64,000 bases of DNA, taken from the NCBI RefSeq assembly GCF_027105055.1, contig NZ_CP114264.1, positions 496,001-560,000 on the forward strand, given 5' to 3'. Origin of the DNA: Acinetobacter sp. TR3. Lineage in GTDB: Bacteria; Pseudomonadota; Gammaproteobacteria; Pseudomonadales; Moraxellaceae. The position numbers and the translations under genes were made by a program. The notes beneath the pieces are model-generated. The model searched no databases. It saw nothing but the letters and a program-made list of their open reading frames with translations, and was not told where the DNA came from. Of the stretch, positions 1 to 8,227 are shown in pieces (position 1 is the stretch's first letter; each line of letters begins with the position of its first letter).

Positions 1-90
1 AATTTTAATGTCTTGATGTATAGAAGCCGAACTAGATTGCGTGAATGTCTAGAAAATAAATGGTTACTTAAGGAGGATTGCTCATGCTAA
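1..90 (+). CDS. ECF-type sigma factor, C-terminal end (partial)
   Basis: The first 29 codons form an open frame ending with TAA at 88-90. The tail contains a basic segment (YRSRTRLRECLE) typical of the recognition-helix end of sigma-70 region 4 in ECF sigma factors. The start lies outside the window. The next gene begins inside this one (ATG at 84, 7-bp overlap), which suggests translational coupling with a small cysteine-containing protein, the usual sigma/anti-sigma arrangement. The sigma factor call rests on this short tail and the gene pairing, so it is moderately sure; the regulon cannot be read from here. Confidence 0.6.
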   Translation, partial: NFNVLMYRSRTRLRECLENKWLLKEDCSC

Positions 91-263
91 CTTGCCGACA
101 AGCAACACAGTTAATATCCGAGAAACAGGATAGACCACTTCAGTTTATAGAGCAGAGCAATCTACAATTACATTTATTTGCTTGTCGTTCTTGTCGCCGT
201 TATGGCAAACAAATCAAAACACTTCGCCAGCTTTCAAAAGCGTTTAGCAAATACGAGGGTTAA
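84..263 (+). CDS. small zinc-finger protein (anti-sigma/zf-HC2-like)
   Basis: Encodes 59 aa. Cys-4 near the N-terminus, then a later CRSC motif (about residues 32-35) preceded by histidine in LHLFACRSC, match the H/C pattern of zf-HC2 anti-sigma domains. There is no membrane segment, so it would be a soluble regulator or only the zinc-finger part of a longer family. The ATG at 84 is chosen over an upstream TTG because AGGAGG lies at 71-76, eight bases before it. It overlaps the end of the upstream sigma-like gene, consistent with a sigma/anti-sigma pair. The zinc-binding role is inferred from motif and context. Confidence 0.6.
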   Translation: MLTCRQATQLISEKQDRPLQFIEQSNLQLHLFACRSCRRYGKQIKTLRQLSKAFSKYEG

Positions 264-311
264 ATGTTATTAAGTATGTGGATTTTAGCTTTAAATCATA
301 AGACTGAAATT

Positions 312-350
312 TAAAAGATAAAAATACCAACTATCTGAATAATTGGTATT
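312..350 (-). terminator. probable terminator of ybaL
   Basis: Eight-base arms AATACCAA (323-330) and TTGGTATT (343-350) form a hairpin. On the minus strand it is followed by a T-rich tract, just beyond the ybaL stop. The remaining bases between 264 and 376 show nothing else. Confidence 0.5.
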
Positions 351-376
351 AGATGCTTTAATTTGAAAATAGATTG

Positions 377-2092
377 TTAATGTAACGTACTTTGATGAGC
401 AAGCTCAATTTGGTTCAAGATATGATGGCTCATATTCTTCGCCATTTCTTCTTTCGCATAGAAAACTTCACCAATATTTTCATCGCGAATAACAGCAGCC
501 TCTTCCTTGCTTTCAGCACAGATCAAGACCTGAATCTCAGGATTCAATTGCTTTGCAATATCGACAATACGATGAATATCTAAAATATCCATAGGGGAAA
601 TAACCAATAAACGAGCATGTTGAATATGGGCTTGTATGAGTACATAAGGTTCAGTCGCTTCACCGCTTACAGCAGCCATTCCTTGGGCACGCAGTTTTTC
701 AACAATCTCACGATTTTCTTCAGCAATCACGACCTTGATATTCTGTTGCATCAGGTTTTCACTAATGCGGCGTCCTACACCACCATAGCCAATGATCACC
801 ACCTGATCATGTAAATAAGCTTGATCAACTTCATCTGGAAGCATGGCAAGCGGGTCGCCACTGCGTTCTAATAAGCGAGCTAAATGTGAGCGTTCTCGTA
901 TCCAGCGTTGAGCGGGTTCAATCGCTGAAAATACAAATGAATTTAAAGTTATTGAAAATAATGCGCCAGCAAGAATCAAGTTTTGTGCATCTAGGGTGAG
1001 TAGACCGAGTGACAAGCCTAATGTTGCTAAAATGAATGAAAACTCACCAATTTGTGCCAAACTAGCGCCTACAGTGAGAGCTGTATTAATTGGGTAGCGG
1101 AAGAATAAAACTAAAGCCATCGCTGCTAAAGTCTTACCAATCATGATAATGGCAACGACAGCTAAAATATGTAAGGGCTGTTCAATCAAGATTTTTGGAT
1201 CGAATAACATTCCCACTGAAACAAAAAATAAGATCGCAAAGATTTCACGTAATGAAAGCGTCTCTTCTTCTGCTCTATGACTAAAATCAGATTCCTTCAC
1301 CACCATGCCTGCAAAGAATGCACCTAATGCCATAGAAACGCCGAAAACAGCATAAGAACCATAAGCAACTGAAACAGCTGACGCAACGACTGTGAGCGTG
1401 AATAACTCGCGTGAACCTAAACGAGCAACACGTTGCATAATCATCGGTATGAGACGTTTACCAATAATCAGCATAAAGGCAATAAAGCCTGTTACTTTCA
1501 GTAATGTCAGTCCAATAGTGATCCAAATATTTTGAGATGGGTCAGCCCCCGCTAATGGATGTCCGCCAAGTAAAACAGCTGTTGCAGGTAACAGTACCAA
1601 GACCAAGACCATAACGAGGTCTTCAACTAACAGCCAACCCACAGCAATTTTACCATTGACAGAGTCGAGTAGACCGCGATCACCTAAGGCTTTAAGTAAA
1701 ACAACAGTACTGGCACAAGAAAGACTTAAACCAAAAATGAGTGCTGAACCAAAACTCCAGCCCCAAAACATAGACACACCGATACCAAGTAAAGTTGCGA
1801 CGGCGATTTGTAGAATTGCACCTGGTAACGCAATACGGCGGACTTGTAATAGATCATTGAGGGAAAAATGCATCCCTACGCCAAACATTAAGAACATTAC
1901 CCCGAGTTCGGCAAGTTGATTGGCGAGATGTATATCTGCCACGATACCTGGGGTGTTAGGGCTTATAATAATACCTGCTACCAAATAACCAATTAATGGT
2001 GGTAGACGTAAACGTGCGGCTATATAGCCAAAAATAAGTGCTATACCGAAACCGACGGCAAGTAATATAATTAAATCAACATCATGAGGCAT
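377..2092 (-). CDS. ybaL: YbaL/KefB-family cation:proton antiporter with TrkA-N domain
   Basis: A 571-aa protein of the CPA2 monovalent cation:proton antiporter family, inner membrane. The first ~390 residues are a run of about a dozen hydrophobic helices. A soluble Rossmann domain follows, with the nucleotide-binding glycine motif VIIGYGGVGRR near residue 430 and an acidic residue at the end of the next strand. The length is close to E. coli YbaL (about 558 aa), and the layout (antiporter plus RCK/TrkA-N) fits KefB/KefC/YbaL glutathione- or nucleotide-gated K+ efflux proteins. The ATG at 2092 has GGAG about seven bases upstream. It is transcribed alone, convergent with the small zinc-finger gene. 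The exact ion is not visible from sequence. Confidence 0.85.
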   Translation of the reverse strand: MPHDVDLIILLAVGFGIALIFGYIAARLRLPPLIGYLVAGIIISPNTPGIVADIHLANQLAELGVMFLMFGVGMHFSLNDLLQVRRIALPGAILQIAVATLLGIGVSMFWGWSFGSALIFGLSLSCASTVVLLKALGDRGLLDSVNGKIAVGWLLVEDLVMVLVLVLLPATAVLLGGHPLAGADPSQNIWITIGLTLLKVTGFIAFMLIIGKRLIPMIMQRVARLGSRELFTLTVVASAVSVAYGSYAVFGVSMALGAFFAGMVVKESDFSHRAEEETLSLREIFAILFFVSVGMLFDPKILIEQPLHILAVVAIIMIGKTLAAMALVLFFRYPINTALTVGASLAQIGEFSFILATLGLSLGLLTLDAQNLILAGALFSITLNSFVFSAIEPAQRWIRERSHLARLLERSGDPLAMLPDEVDQAYLHDQVVIIGYGGVGRRISENLMQQNIKVVIAEENREIVEKLRAQGMAAVSGEATEPYVLIQAHIQHARLLVISPMDILDIHRIVDIAKQLNPEIQVLICAESKEEAAVIRDENIGEVFYAKEEMAKNMSHHILNQIELAHQSTLH

Positions 2093-2267
2093 TGAAACTC
2101 CTTAATCATTGCGGTTAAGGTACAAATAATTCAGCATAAAACATGCCAAGAAAACAGCGAATAAATTGTAACAAGTAAAATCGGATTTGTTGATGACAAT
2201 TTTTTTATTTATCAAAAAAAATTATGAGATAGTGATTCATTTTATTTTAGCTAAAACATTTTGTTTA

Positions 2268-2302
2268 GCAAAAAAAACGACTTCAGTTGAAGTCGTTTTT
2301 TT
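2268..2302 (-). terminator. terminator downstream of rpmG
   Basis: Inverted repeat AACGACTTC-agtt-GAAGTCGTT flanked by A-runs and T-runs on both sides. It follows the rpmG stop on the minus strand and could act in both directions. Confidence 0.8.
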
Positions 2303-2315
2303 AAGAAAACTAAAA

Positions 2316-2471
2316 TTATTTAATTTTAGCTTCTTTGAAGATTACGTGTTGACGGATTTTTGGATCAAATTTTTTGATTTCCATTTTTTCCGGCATAGTA
2401 CGTTTGTTCTTAGTAGTGGTATAGAAATAACCTGTACCAGCTGTAGAAACGAGGCGGATTTTATCACGCAT
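2316..2471 (-). CDS. rpmG: 50S ribosomal protein L33
   Basis: Encodes 51 aa beginning [20 protein letters not shown] and ending with a basic KEAKIK tail, a full-length match to bacterial L33. It is a component of the large ribosomal subunit near the E site. This version lacks the CxxC pairs of zinc-binding L33 paralogs, so it is the zinc-independent (C-) form. It lies 12 bp downstream of rpmB on the same strand, forming the standard rpmB-rpmG operon, and is followed by a strong hairpin terminator. The first start codon with a plausible ribosome-binding site is the ATG at 2471, preceded by GGAG. Confidence 0.95.
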   Translation of the reverse strand: MRDKIRLVSTAGTGYFYTTTKNKRTMPEKMEIKKFDPKIRQHVIFKEAKIK

Positions 2472-2483
2472 TGTTCAGACTCC

Positions 2484-2720
2484 TTAGATCTTTTGACCTT
2501 GAGCACGGAGATCAGCAACAACTTTCTCAATACCCAATTTATCAATAATACGCATACCTTTAGTGGTTAAACGAAGACGTACAAAACGCTTTTCGCTTTC
2601 TAACCAAAAACGGTGGTGGTGCAGGTTCGGCTCGAACCGGCGTTTGGTTTTGTTGTTTGCGTGCGATACGTTGTTACCAACGATAGGACGCTTGCCGGTA
2701 ACTTGGCAAACCTTAGACAT
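2484..2720 (-). CDS. rpmB: 50S ribosomal protein L28
   Basis: Encodes 78 aa starting [20 protein letters not shown], the conserved L28 N-terminus, and continuing through [10 protein letters not shown]. The start at 2720 gives the normal family length and is preceded by GGAG; upstream in-frame ATGs would add 14 residues absent from the family. It is the first gene of the rpmB-rpmG pair, which encodes two large-subunit proteins. It is likely strongly expressed from a promoter between 2721 and 2840, a stretch that holds no other gene. Confidence 0.95.
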   Translation of the reverse strand: MSKVCQVTGKRPIVGNNVSHANNKTKRRFEPNLHHHRFWLESEKRFVRLRLTTKGMRIIDKLGIEKVVADLRAQGQKI

Positions 2721-2842
2721 GGTGAACTCCATTGCTAGTTTATATAGCACCGTTTCGTGCAACTAGCCATTCAAGTAAACGGATGAAATCATTCAAGGGG
2801 CGTTTTATACCAAAAATACGATTAAAAGACAAGCGAATTTGG

Positions 2843-2878
2843 TAAAAACAGGACATGATCTGGTGTGATAGATCATGC
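2843..2878 (-). terminator. possible terminator downstream of the aldehyde dehydrogenase gene
   Basis: The arms ACATGATC (2853-2860) and GATCATGC (2871-2878) can pair. On the minus strand the hairpin is followed within a few bases by TGTTTTTACC. It lies in the interval upstream of rpmB (minus) and beyond the aldehyde dehydrogenase stop on the left, so the orientation assignment is uncertain. Confidence 0.3.
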
Positions 2879-2888
2879 CTTGATCAGC

Positions 2889-4343
2889 TTAGCGGAATAG
2901 TGTTTTCAAAAGCAGTTTATGTGTTGGTTTGTTGTACGGTGGTAGAATGAATTTTAAACTGTAGAGTTTAGGGCTTACAGGGTTTGACATCATAGAGCGC
3001 TCATGAGAGAAGCTGAAGAAGCCTTCTTTACCATGATATTTGCCCATACCCGATGCACCAATACCACCAAATGGGAGATCATCTTGCGCTACATGAGTGA
3101 GGGTTTGGTTAATACCAAAATGCCCTGAATGGGTACGTCCTGCAACATAATCAGCACGAGCCATGTCAATATCAAAATAGTAGAATGCCAGTGGACGTGG
3201 TCGACTATTAATGAACTGAATAGCATCTTCAATATGTTCATATTCTAAAATAGGAAGAATTGGACCAAAGATCTCATTCTTCATAATTTCCATTTCAGTG
3301 GTTACGCCTGTAAGTAAGGTTGGCGCAATTTTACGAACTTCAGTTAATGATTCTTTCTTGGTATTCAACTCTACAATCGTTGCACCTTGATCACGTGCAT
3401 CTTCTAAATAGCCTTGTAAGCGATTGTATTGTTTATCGTTCACAATTGAAGTGTAGTCTTTGTTATCACGTAGGGTTGGATACATCGTGTTGACAAAGTC
3501 ATTGTAATGCTTGGTGAATTCCGCTGTTTTACCCTTCGGAATAAACATATAGTCTGGCGCAACACAAGTTTGCCCTGCATTCCAAAGTTTACCTACCGCG
3601 ATACGTTGTGCCACATCACGAATATTCATTGCCGAATGTACAAGAGCAGGCGATTTACCCCCTAACTCTAAAATCACAGGGACTAAGTTCTGTGATGCTG
3701 CTGCCATCACGGTTTTGCCGACAGACGTTGAACCTGTGAAAATTAATTTATCAAATGCTAAGTGGCTGAATGCATCTGAAATTGCGCCACCACCATTGAC
3801 AACCGTAACCAGTTCTTGAGGGAACACTTCAGCAAGTGCATTTTCCAATACAGCACCAAACTGAGAAGATGCACTCGAAATCTTGATCATGGCATGATTA
3901 CCCGCAGCTAATGCGCAGATCAGTGGACCAACAGAGAGCAATAATGGATAGTTCCACGGAGCAATGACTCCGATGACACCTAATGGTTGATATTGTACCC
4001 AGCCTTTTGCAGGTTGGTGTAACATACTGATATGGCGCTTAGAGGGCTTCATCCACTCAGTTAAGTTCTTGCTATAGTATTTGATATGTTCTAAACATGT
4101 TAGAACTTCGCCAATTTTGGTTTCCATAATGGCACGATTGCCATAATCTTGACTAATTGCGTTAGCAAATTGATCTTGATATTTTACCAAGATATTTTTA
4201 AGTCGAGCTAAGCGTTCAATACGTTCTTTGGCGCTTGGCACAGGATGGCGTTGGTAAGCTGCTTTTTGCTGTTCAAGCAAATCATGTAGCCGTTTCACAT
4301 CAACATGAGGTGTCATAGCGGTTGTTTTTGTTTGACTGTTCAT
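2889..4343 (-). CDS. NAD(P)-dependent aldehyde dehydrogenase (coniferyl-aldehyde dehydrogenase-like)
   Basis: A 484-aa member of the aldehyde dehydrogenase superfamily, oxidising an aldehyde to its carboxylic acid. Visible signatures in order: coenzyme-binding PWNYPLLL and FTGSTSVGK, the catalytic-base segment LELGGKSP, and the nucleophile in NAGQTCVAPD. The C-terminal tail YNKPTHKLLLKTLF is typical of the class-3 / coniferyl-aldehyde group. It is divergent from a TetR-family gene, with two palindromes in the shared 121-bp interval, so it is probably under that regulator's control. The true substrate cannot be read; an aromatic or medium/long-chain aldehyde is likely from the family. Confidence 0.85.
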   Translation of the reverse strand: MNSQTKTTAMTPHVDVKRLHDLLEQQKAAYQRHPVPSAKERIERLARLKNILVKYQDQFANAISQDYGNRAIMETKIGEVLTCLEHIKYYSKNLTEWMKPSKRHISMLHQPAKGWVQYQPLGVIGVIAPWNYPLLLSVGPLICALAAGNHAMIKISSASSQFGAVLENALAEVFPQELVTVVNGGGAISDAFSHLAFDKLIFTGSTSVGKTVMAAASQNLVPVILELGGKSPALVHSAMNIRDVAQRIAVGKLWNAGQTCVAPDYMFIPKGKTAEFTKHYNDFVNTMYPTLRDNKDYTSIVNDKQYNRLQGYLEDARDQGATIVELNTKKESLTEVRKIAPTLLTGVTTEMEIMKNEIFGPILPILEYEHIEDAIQFINSRPRPLAFYYFDIDMARADYVAGRTHSGHFGINQTLTHVAQDDLPFGGIGASGMGKYHGKEGFFSFSHERSMMSNPVSPKLYSLKFILPPYNKPTHKLLLKTLFR

Positions 4344-4380
4344 AGGAGTGGACCAAAAGAAAGCTTATTATTTTTTAATT

Positions 4381-4437
4381 TTTAGAGTAAATACTCTAAA
4401 GTGTCAAGTCGCTTTATAGGTTTGTTTTATAACCTAT
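4381..4437. promoter_or_regulatory. two palindromes, likely operators of the divergent TetR-family regulator
   Basis: TTTAGAGTA-aa-TACTCTAAA (4381-4400) has perfect 9-bp arms. ATAGGTT-8 nt-AACCTAT (4416-4437) has 7-bp arms. Both lie in the interval between the aldehyde dehydrogenase (left) and TetR gene (right), where dimeric TetR proteins usually bind. Which one is the operator is inference. Confidence 0.6.
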
Positions 4438-4464
4438 TGATAATGTTATAGATGGTTAAACTCA

Positions 4465-5166
4465 ATGTCGCACGCTAAACCGAATAAAACAAAAGATAGA
4501 ATTCTGCAAATCAGTTTGCAGTTGTTTAATGAGCGTGGAGAACGTTCGGTCACAACCAATCATATTGCTGCTGAACTCGGAATTAGCCCAGGCAATCTGT
4601 ACTATCACTTCCGTAATAAACAGGAAATTATTAAAGAATTAGCACAGCAGTATCAGGCTGAAACCTTGGAAATGCTGGCATTACCAACAGATCGACCTTT
4701 AAATGCCAATGATAAAATTAGCTATTTTCAAGTGTTAAGCAATCAATTGTGGGCTTATCGGTTTATTCATCGTGATGTTTATCACCTTGTTGAAAATAAT
4801 GAAGACTTCAGAAAAATATATCCGCGTTTTGCGGGGCAGGTGATGCAGCAAGGGCAAAAAATTTATCGTGCCTTTGTGGATGCCGGTTTGATGAAGATGA
4901 CCGATTCGGAAATTGAAGCGTTGATTATCAACTTGTGGATTGTACTCACCAACTGGACTAACTTTTTGTATATGTCAGGGCATATCAGTGATAACAACCA
5001 TTTGGAAGAAAAATGGGTATGGCAAGCTTTACGACAAATGGTGTTCTTGGAAGGCCCGTATTTAATGGGTGAAAGTCGTCAAACGTATGAACAATTATTA
5101 AAGTCTTTAGGCCCATCTGACTTATTTGCGAGTTTATCTAATCTGAAAAATGATAGTGATGAATAA
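4465..5166 (+). CDS. TetR-family transcriptional regulator
   Basis: Encodes 233 aa. The N-terminal ~60 residues hold a classic TetR helix-turn-helix (TNHIAAELGISPGNLYYHFRNKQEIIKEL), followed by an all-helical ligand-binding domain rich in aromatic residues. The C-terminal part is of the TetR_C type seen near lipid and aldehyde metabolism genes. It is transcribed divergently from the aldehyde dehydrogenase gene with palindromic candidate operators between them, so it most likely represses that gene and itself. The inducer is unknown; an aldehyde or acyl compound is a reasonable guess from context only. Confidence 0.85.
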   Translation: MSHAKPNKTKDRILQISLQLFNERGERSVTTNHIAAELGISPGNLYYHFRNKQEIIKELAQQYQAETLEMLALPTDRPLNANDKISYFQVLSNQLWAYRFIHRDVYHLVENNEDFRKIYPRFAGQVMQQGQKIYRAFVDAGLMKMTDSEIEALIINLWIVLTNWTNFLYMSGHISDNNHLEEKWVWQALRQMVFLEGPYLMGESRQTYEQLLKSLGPSDLFASLSNLKNDSDE

Positions 5167-5252
5167 GTGATAGGTATTTAGTCACAAGCAAAAAAGAGCT
5201 AGAATGCTCGGCTTGATTTTTAATTTTGATTCCAATAAGTGATATTAACCAC

Positions 5253-6116
5253 ATGAACACGACGACCGCCCACACTGCACGATTATTGATTACTTGCGAA
5301 GACAAGCCAGGAATCGTGCAAGCCGTATCGAGCTTTTTGTATCATCAGGGAGCAAATATTACCGCACTTGATCAGTATGCTACAGAAGCTCAAGGCGGAC
5401 GTTATTTCATGCGTGTTGAGTTTGAACTTGATCATTTACATTCTCGTAAAGAAGCATTGATGCAAACCTTTGCTGCCAACGTTGCTGAACGTTATGAAAT
5501 GCAATGGAAATTGACTTTTGTGGGTGAACTAAAGAAAGTGGGTATTCTCGTTTCTAAAGTGGACCATGCTTTATTGGAATTATTATGGCGCCATGCACGT
5601 GGCTCATTGCCATGTGAAATTACCCAAGTCATCTCAAACCATCCAGATTTGCGTGAATCAGTTGAAAATTTTGGTATTCCATTCCATGTAGTACCAGTCA
5701 ATAAAGACAATAAAGTCGAAGCTTATGCACAAATTAATGACATGATGCAGGGCAATGATCTATTGATCTTGGCGCGTTATATGCAGATTTTGAGTGAAGA
5801 CTTTGTTGCCAAGTGGGAAATGAAGATTATCAATATTCATCATTCATTCTTACCTGCTTTCGTTGGTGCAAATCCATATAAGCAAGCGTATGAGAAAGGG
5901 GTGAAATTGATTGGTGCAACAGCACATTATGTGACTGCTGATCTTGATCAAGGCCCAATTATTGAGCAAGATGTTGAACGTGTTAGCCACGATTACAATG
6001 TAGAGCAATTACGTGAGCTAGGTGAAGATGTTGAACGTAACGTATTGGCTCGCGCTGTAAAATGGCATTTGGAAGATCGTATTATTGTGGATGGTAATAA
6101 AACGGTTGTTTTCTAA
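5253..6116 (+). CDS. purU: formyltetrahydrofolate deformylase
   Basis: A 287-aa enzyme that hydrolyses 10-formyl-THF to formate and THF, balancing one-carbon pools for purine synthesis. It has an N-terminal ACT domain (about residues 10-85; starts RLLITCEDKPGIVQAVSSFL) and a formyltransferase-fold domain with NIHHSFLPAF and a downstream ATAHYVTADLDQGPI segment containing the catalytic Asp. The length matches E. coli PurU (280 aa). The ATG at 5253 is chosen over an upstream TTG at 5226 because homology begins just after it; neither start has a strong ribosome-binding site. It stands alone, with a terminator right after it. Confidence 0.93.
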   Translation: MNTTTAHTARLLITCEDKPGIVQAVSSFLYHQGANITALDQYATEAQGGRYFMRVEFELDHLHSRKEALMQTFAANVAERYEMQWKLTFVGELKKVGILVSKVDHALLELLWRHARGSLPCEITQVISNHPDLRESVENFGIPFHVVPVNKDNKVEAYAQINDMMQGNDLLILARYMQILSEDFVAKWEMKIINIHHSFLPAFVGANPYKQAYEKGVKLIGATAHYVTADLDQGPIIEQDVERVSHDYNVEQLRELGEDVERNVLARAVKWHLEDRIIVDGNKTVVF

Positions 6117-6132
6117 ATCAAATAGAATTTTT

Positions 6133-6163
6133 AAAAAAGCATGCTTTAAAGCATGCTTTTTTT
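6133..6163 (+). terminator. terminator of purU
   Basis: AAAAAGCATGC-tttaaa-GCATGCTTTTT followed by further T residues, immediately after the purU stop. Confidence 0.85.
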
Positions 6164-6250
6164 ACATTGATATTGCTATGTTATAACATTTTATTTTATT
6201 AAGTGTATATTTATCAATTTGTTGAGCATGATTCACAAAAAACCAGTTGC

Positions 6251-6271
6251 AAATGAAAACACTTCTCATTT
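6251..6271. promoter_or_regulatory. candidate Fur box upstream of tonB-exbBD
   Basis: An imperfect 21-bp palindrome with outer arms AAATGA...TCATTT and AA/TT pairs inside, 91 bp before the tonB start. It resembles the degenerate 19-21-bp Fur site. Iron control of tonB-exbB-exbD is well established in related bacteria; binding here is inferred. Confidence 0.5.
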
Positions 6272-6361
6272 ATTATTATGCCACTTTTATTGTTCTATCC
6301 GATGCGTGAAATCGTTTTTACTTTGTAAAACGTCACCATCTATATAGGTACTTAGATTCTT

Positions 6362-7111
6362 ATGAGTCAATCTCCTGCGATATTCAACATGCCACACCCG
6401 ATGAAAAAGAAAATCATCGCTGCCTTAGTTGCAGTTGTGATTGGACATGTAGGAGTTCTGTGGGCGGTGAGCCACATGAAAACGATTGAGTTAAGACCAA
6501 TCGAGAAAGAACCGCTTAAGGTGAAGTTCGTTAAGATTAAAGAACCACCAAAACCTGAACCACCGAAACCTAAAGAAAAGCCAAAACCTGAACCTAAAAA
6601 AGAGGTGAAGGAAGTTAAAGTTGTTGAAAAACCTTTACCTCCACCGAAAAAGATTGAAAAGGTTCAACAGGTCAAAGAGGCACCAAAACCTGTTCTTCAA
6701 AAAACTGAACAAAAGATTGAACCTAAAGTTGAAACCAAGGTCGTGACCACTGTGACTGAAAAAGTGGTTGAAAAACCACAACCCGTTCAGGAAGTTGCGA
6801 AACCACAACCTGCTGCTGATCCATCACCAAAACGTGTATCGATTGGTGGTTCAGGGGTTCAATGGAGTCGTTCACCGAAATTATCTGTTACAGCAAAAGA
6901 TTTAGATAACCAAACACGCTCAGTGATGGTACTGATTGAAGCTGATGAGAAAGGTAAAATTACCAATGCACGTGTTACACGTAGTAGTGGTATACCGAAT
7001 CTCGATGAAAAAGTTTTACGTGCTGTAAGAAGTGCGAAATTTAAACCGTATATGGAAAATGGTGTTGCTTACCCGATTCGAGCAGAGCAGCCGTTTGATC
7101 TTAGTCCTTAA
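6362..7111 (+). CDS. tonB: energy transducer TonB
   Basis: A 249-aa TonB protein that couples the inner-membrane proton gradient to outer-membrane receptors. It has a short N-terminal cytoplasmic part, one membrane helix (about residues 17-37, IIAALVAVVIGHVGVLWAV), a long Pro/Lys/Glu-rich periplasmic spacer (about 50-145) and a C-terminal TonB domain with SSGIPNLDEKVLRAVRSAKF and a closing YPIRAEQPFDL. It is first in tonB-exbB-exbD (42 bp before exbB). A Fur-like palindrome and a terminator lie upstream, so the operon is an isolated, probably iron-repressed unit. Confidence 0.93.
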   Translation: MSQSPAIFNMPHPMKKKIIAALVAVVIGHVGVLWAVSHMKTIELRPIEKEPLKVKFVKIKEPPKPEPPKPKEKPKPEPKKEVKEVKVVEKPLPPPKKIEKVQQVKEAPKPVLQKTEQKIEPKVETKVVTTVTEKVVEKPQPVQEVAKPQPAADPSPKRVSIGGSGVQWSRSPKLSVTAKDLDNQTRSVMVLIEADEKGKITNARVTRSSGIPNLDEKVLRAVRSAKFKPYMENGVAYPIRAEQPFDLSP

Positions 7112-7153
7112 TAAATTTGAGTCCTTGCGACAGATTAAATCAGGAGTTCGTAT

Positions 7154-7774
7154 ATGAACTTTTCAGTTTATTGGCAACATGCAGATGCAGTAAGTAAAAC
7201 ACTGTATTTCATCCTTTTAGCAATGTCGATTGCAACGTGGACTATTTTCATTCTGCGCCTATTAGGAACACGCCAATTAAAACAACAAGCTTATACTCAA
7301 CTTGTTCAAGCTTTGGCTAAGCTTAAATCTAAGTTACAGCCTTTATCATTTGAACAACGTAAAGCAGTTGCTGAACAAGCATTGCTTCGCCAAATTTCGG
7401 CAGAAAAATCTCAAGCAGAAAAAGGTGTATCTGTTCTTGGAACGATTGCTTCACTTGCGCCATTTGTGGGTTTATTTGGTACAGTTTGGGGTATTTTCCA
7501 TGCATTGGTTGCGGTAGGTACAAGTGGTCAGGCGGGTTTAGCTCAAGTTGCAACTCCTGTTGGTGAAGCATTGATCATGACTGGCTTGGGTTTATCTGTG
7601 GCGATTCCTGCGGTATTGGCTTACAACATTTGTGTACGTTTTAATCGTGGTTTAGCGCATGATTTACAAGATCAAGCGCATAGCTTGTTAATTGATACGA
7701 TGTTGCAGCAAGAAACACCTGTAAAGACAGAAACTAAAGCGACTCAACAAAGTTTAGTTGGAGGTCAAGCTTAA
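7154..7774 (+). CDS. exbB: TonB-system proton channel protein ExbB
   Basis: Encodes 206 aa with the MotA/TolQ/ExbB fold: an N-terminal membrane helix (about 18-35), a cytoplasmic helical loop, and two further helices. The conserved segment LGTIASLAPFVGLFGTVWGI and the later GEALIMTGLGLSVAIPAVLAYN are family hallmarks. It forms the pentameric proton channel that energises TonB with ExbD. It has a good ribosome-binding site (CAGGAG, seven bases before ATG). It lies between tonB and exbD, with exbD starting one base after its stop. Confidence 0.95.
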   Translation: MNFSVYWQHADAVSKTLYFILLAMSIATWTIFILRLLGTRQLKQQAYTQLVQALAKLKSKLQPLSFEQRKAVAEQALLRQISAEKSQAEKGVSVLGTIASLAPFVGLFGTVWGIFHALVAVGTSGQAGLAQVATPVGEALIMTGLGLSVAIPAVLAYNICVRFNRGLAHDLQDQAHSLLIDTMLQQETPVKTETKATQQSLVGGQA

Positions 7775-7775
7775 G

Positions 7776-8180
7776 ATGGGCTTTCAATTGGGTGAAGACC
7801 ACGACAGTGGCATGAATGAGATGAATCTCATTCCTCTGATCGACATTATGTTGGTATTGATGATTATCTTTTTAGTCACAGCAACGGTTGCTAACCCATC
7901 AATTCCATTAGCTTTACCAAAAACGACCGCTGACATTGTAGATCCACCACCAAAAGCAATCACCATCAGTATTAATGAAAAAGGTGAAGTGGCATGGGAT
8001 GCTCAAATTATTAGTTTGGATGAGTTACAGACGCGTTTCCAAGAAGCAGGAAAAGCAGAAACAAAACCGACAGTACAGTTACGTGCTGATAAAGAATCAA
8101 AATACGACACAGTAGCGCAAGTCATGTCACGGGCGAGTGAAGCAGGGCTGAGTGATATTGCATTTGTGAGTGAAAACTAA
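7776..8180 (+). CDS. exbD: TonB-system protein ExbD
   Basis: Encodes 134 aa. A single N-terminal membrane helix includes the essential Asp in NLIPLIDIMLVLMIIFLVTA, followed by a periplasmic domain ending LSDIAFVSE. It acts with ExbB in the proton-driven TonB motor. The ATG at 7776 is preferred over an upstream TTG at 7758: it gives the usual family length and is preceded by GGAGG. The TAAG-ATG arrangement with exbB suggests coupled translation. A bidirectional terminator follows. Confidence 0.95.
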   Translation: MGFQLGEDHDSGMNEMNLIPLIDIMLVLMIIFLVTATVANPSIPLALPKTTADIVDPPPKAITISINEKGEVAWDAQIISLDELQTRFQEAGKAETKPTVQLRADKESKYDTVAQVMSRASEAGLSDIAFVSEN

Positions 8181-8192
8181 AATTTGTTTCAT

Positions 8193-8224
8193 AAAAAAAG
8201 CAACTCAGTGAGTTGCTTTTTTTA
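8193..8224. terminator. bidirectional terminator between exbD and msrA
   Basis: AAAAAAAGCAACTC-agt-GAGTTGCTTTTTTT lies between the two convergent genes and serves both strands. Confidence 0.85.
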
Positions 8225-8227
8225 TGC

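Noticed and set aside
2187-2766. Forward open frames across rpmG and rpmB
   Set aside because: They are antisense to well-supported ribosomal protein genes.
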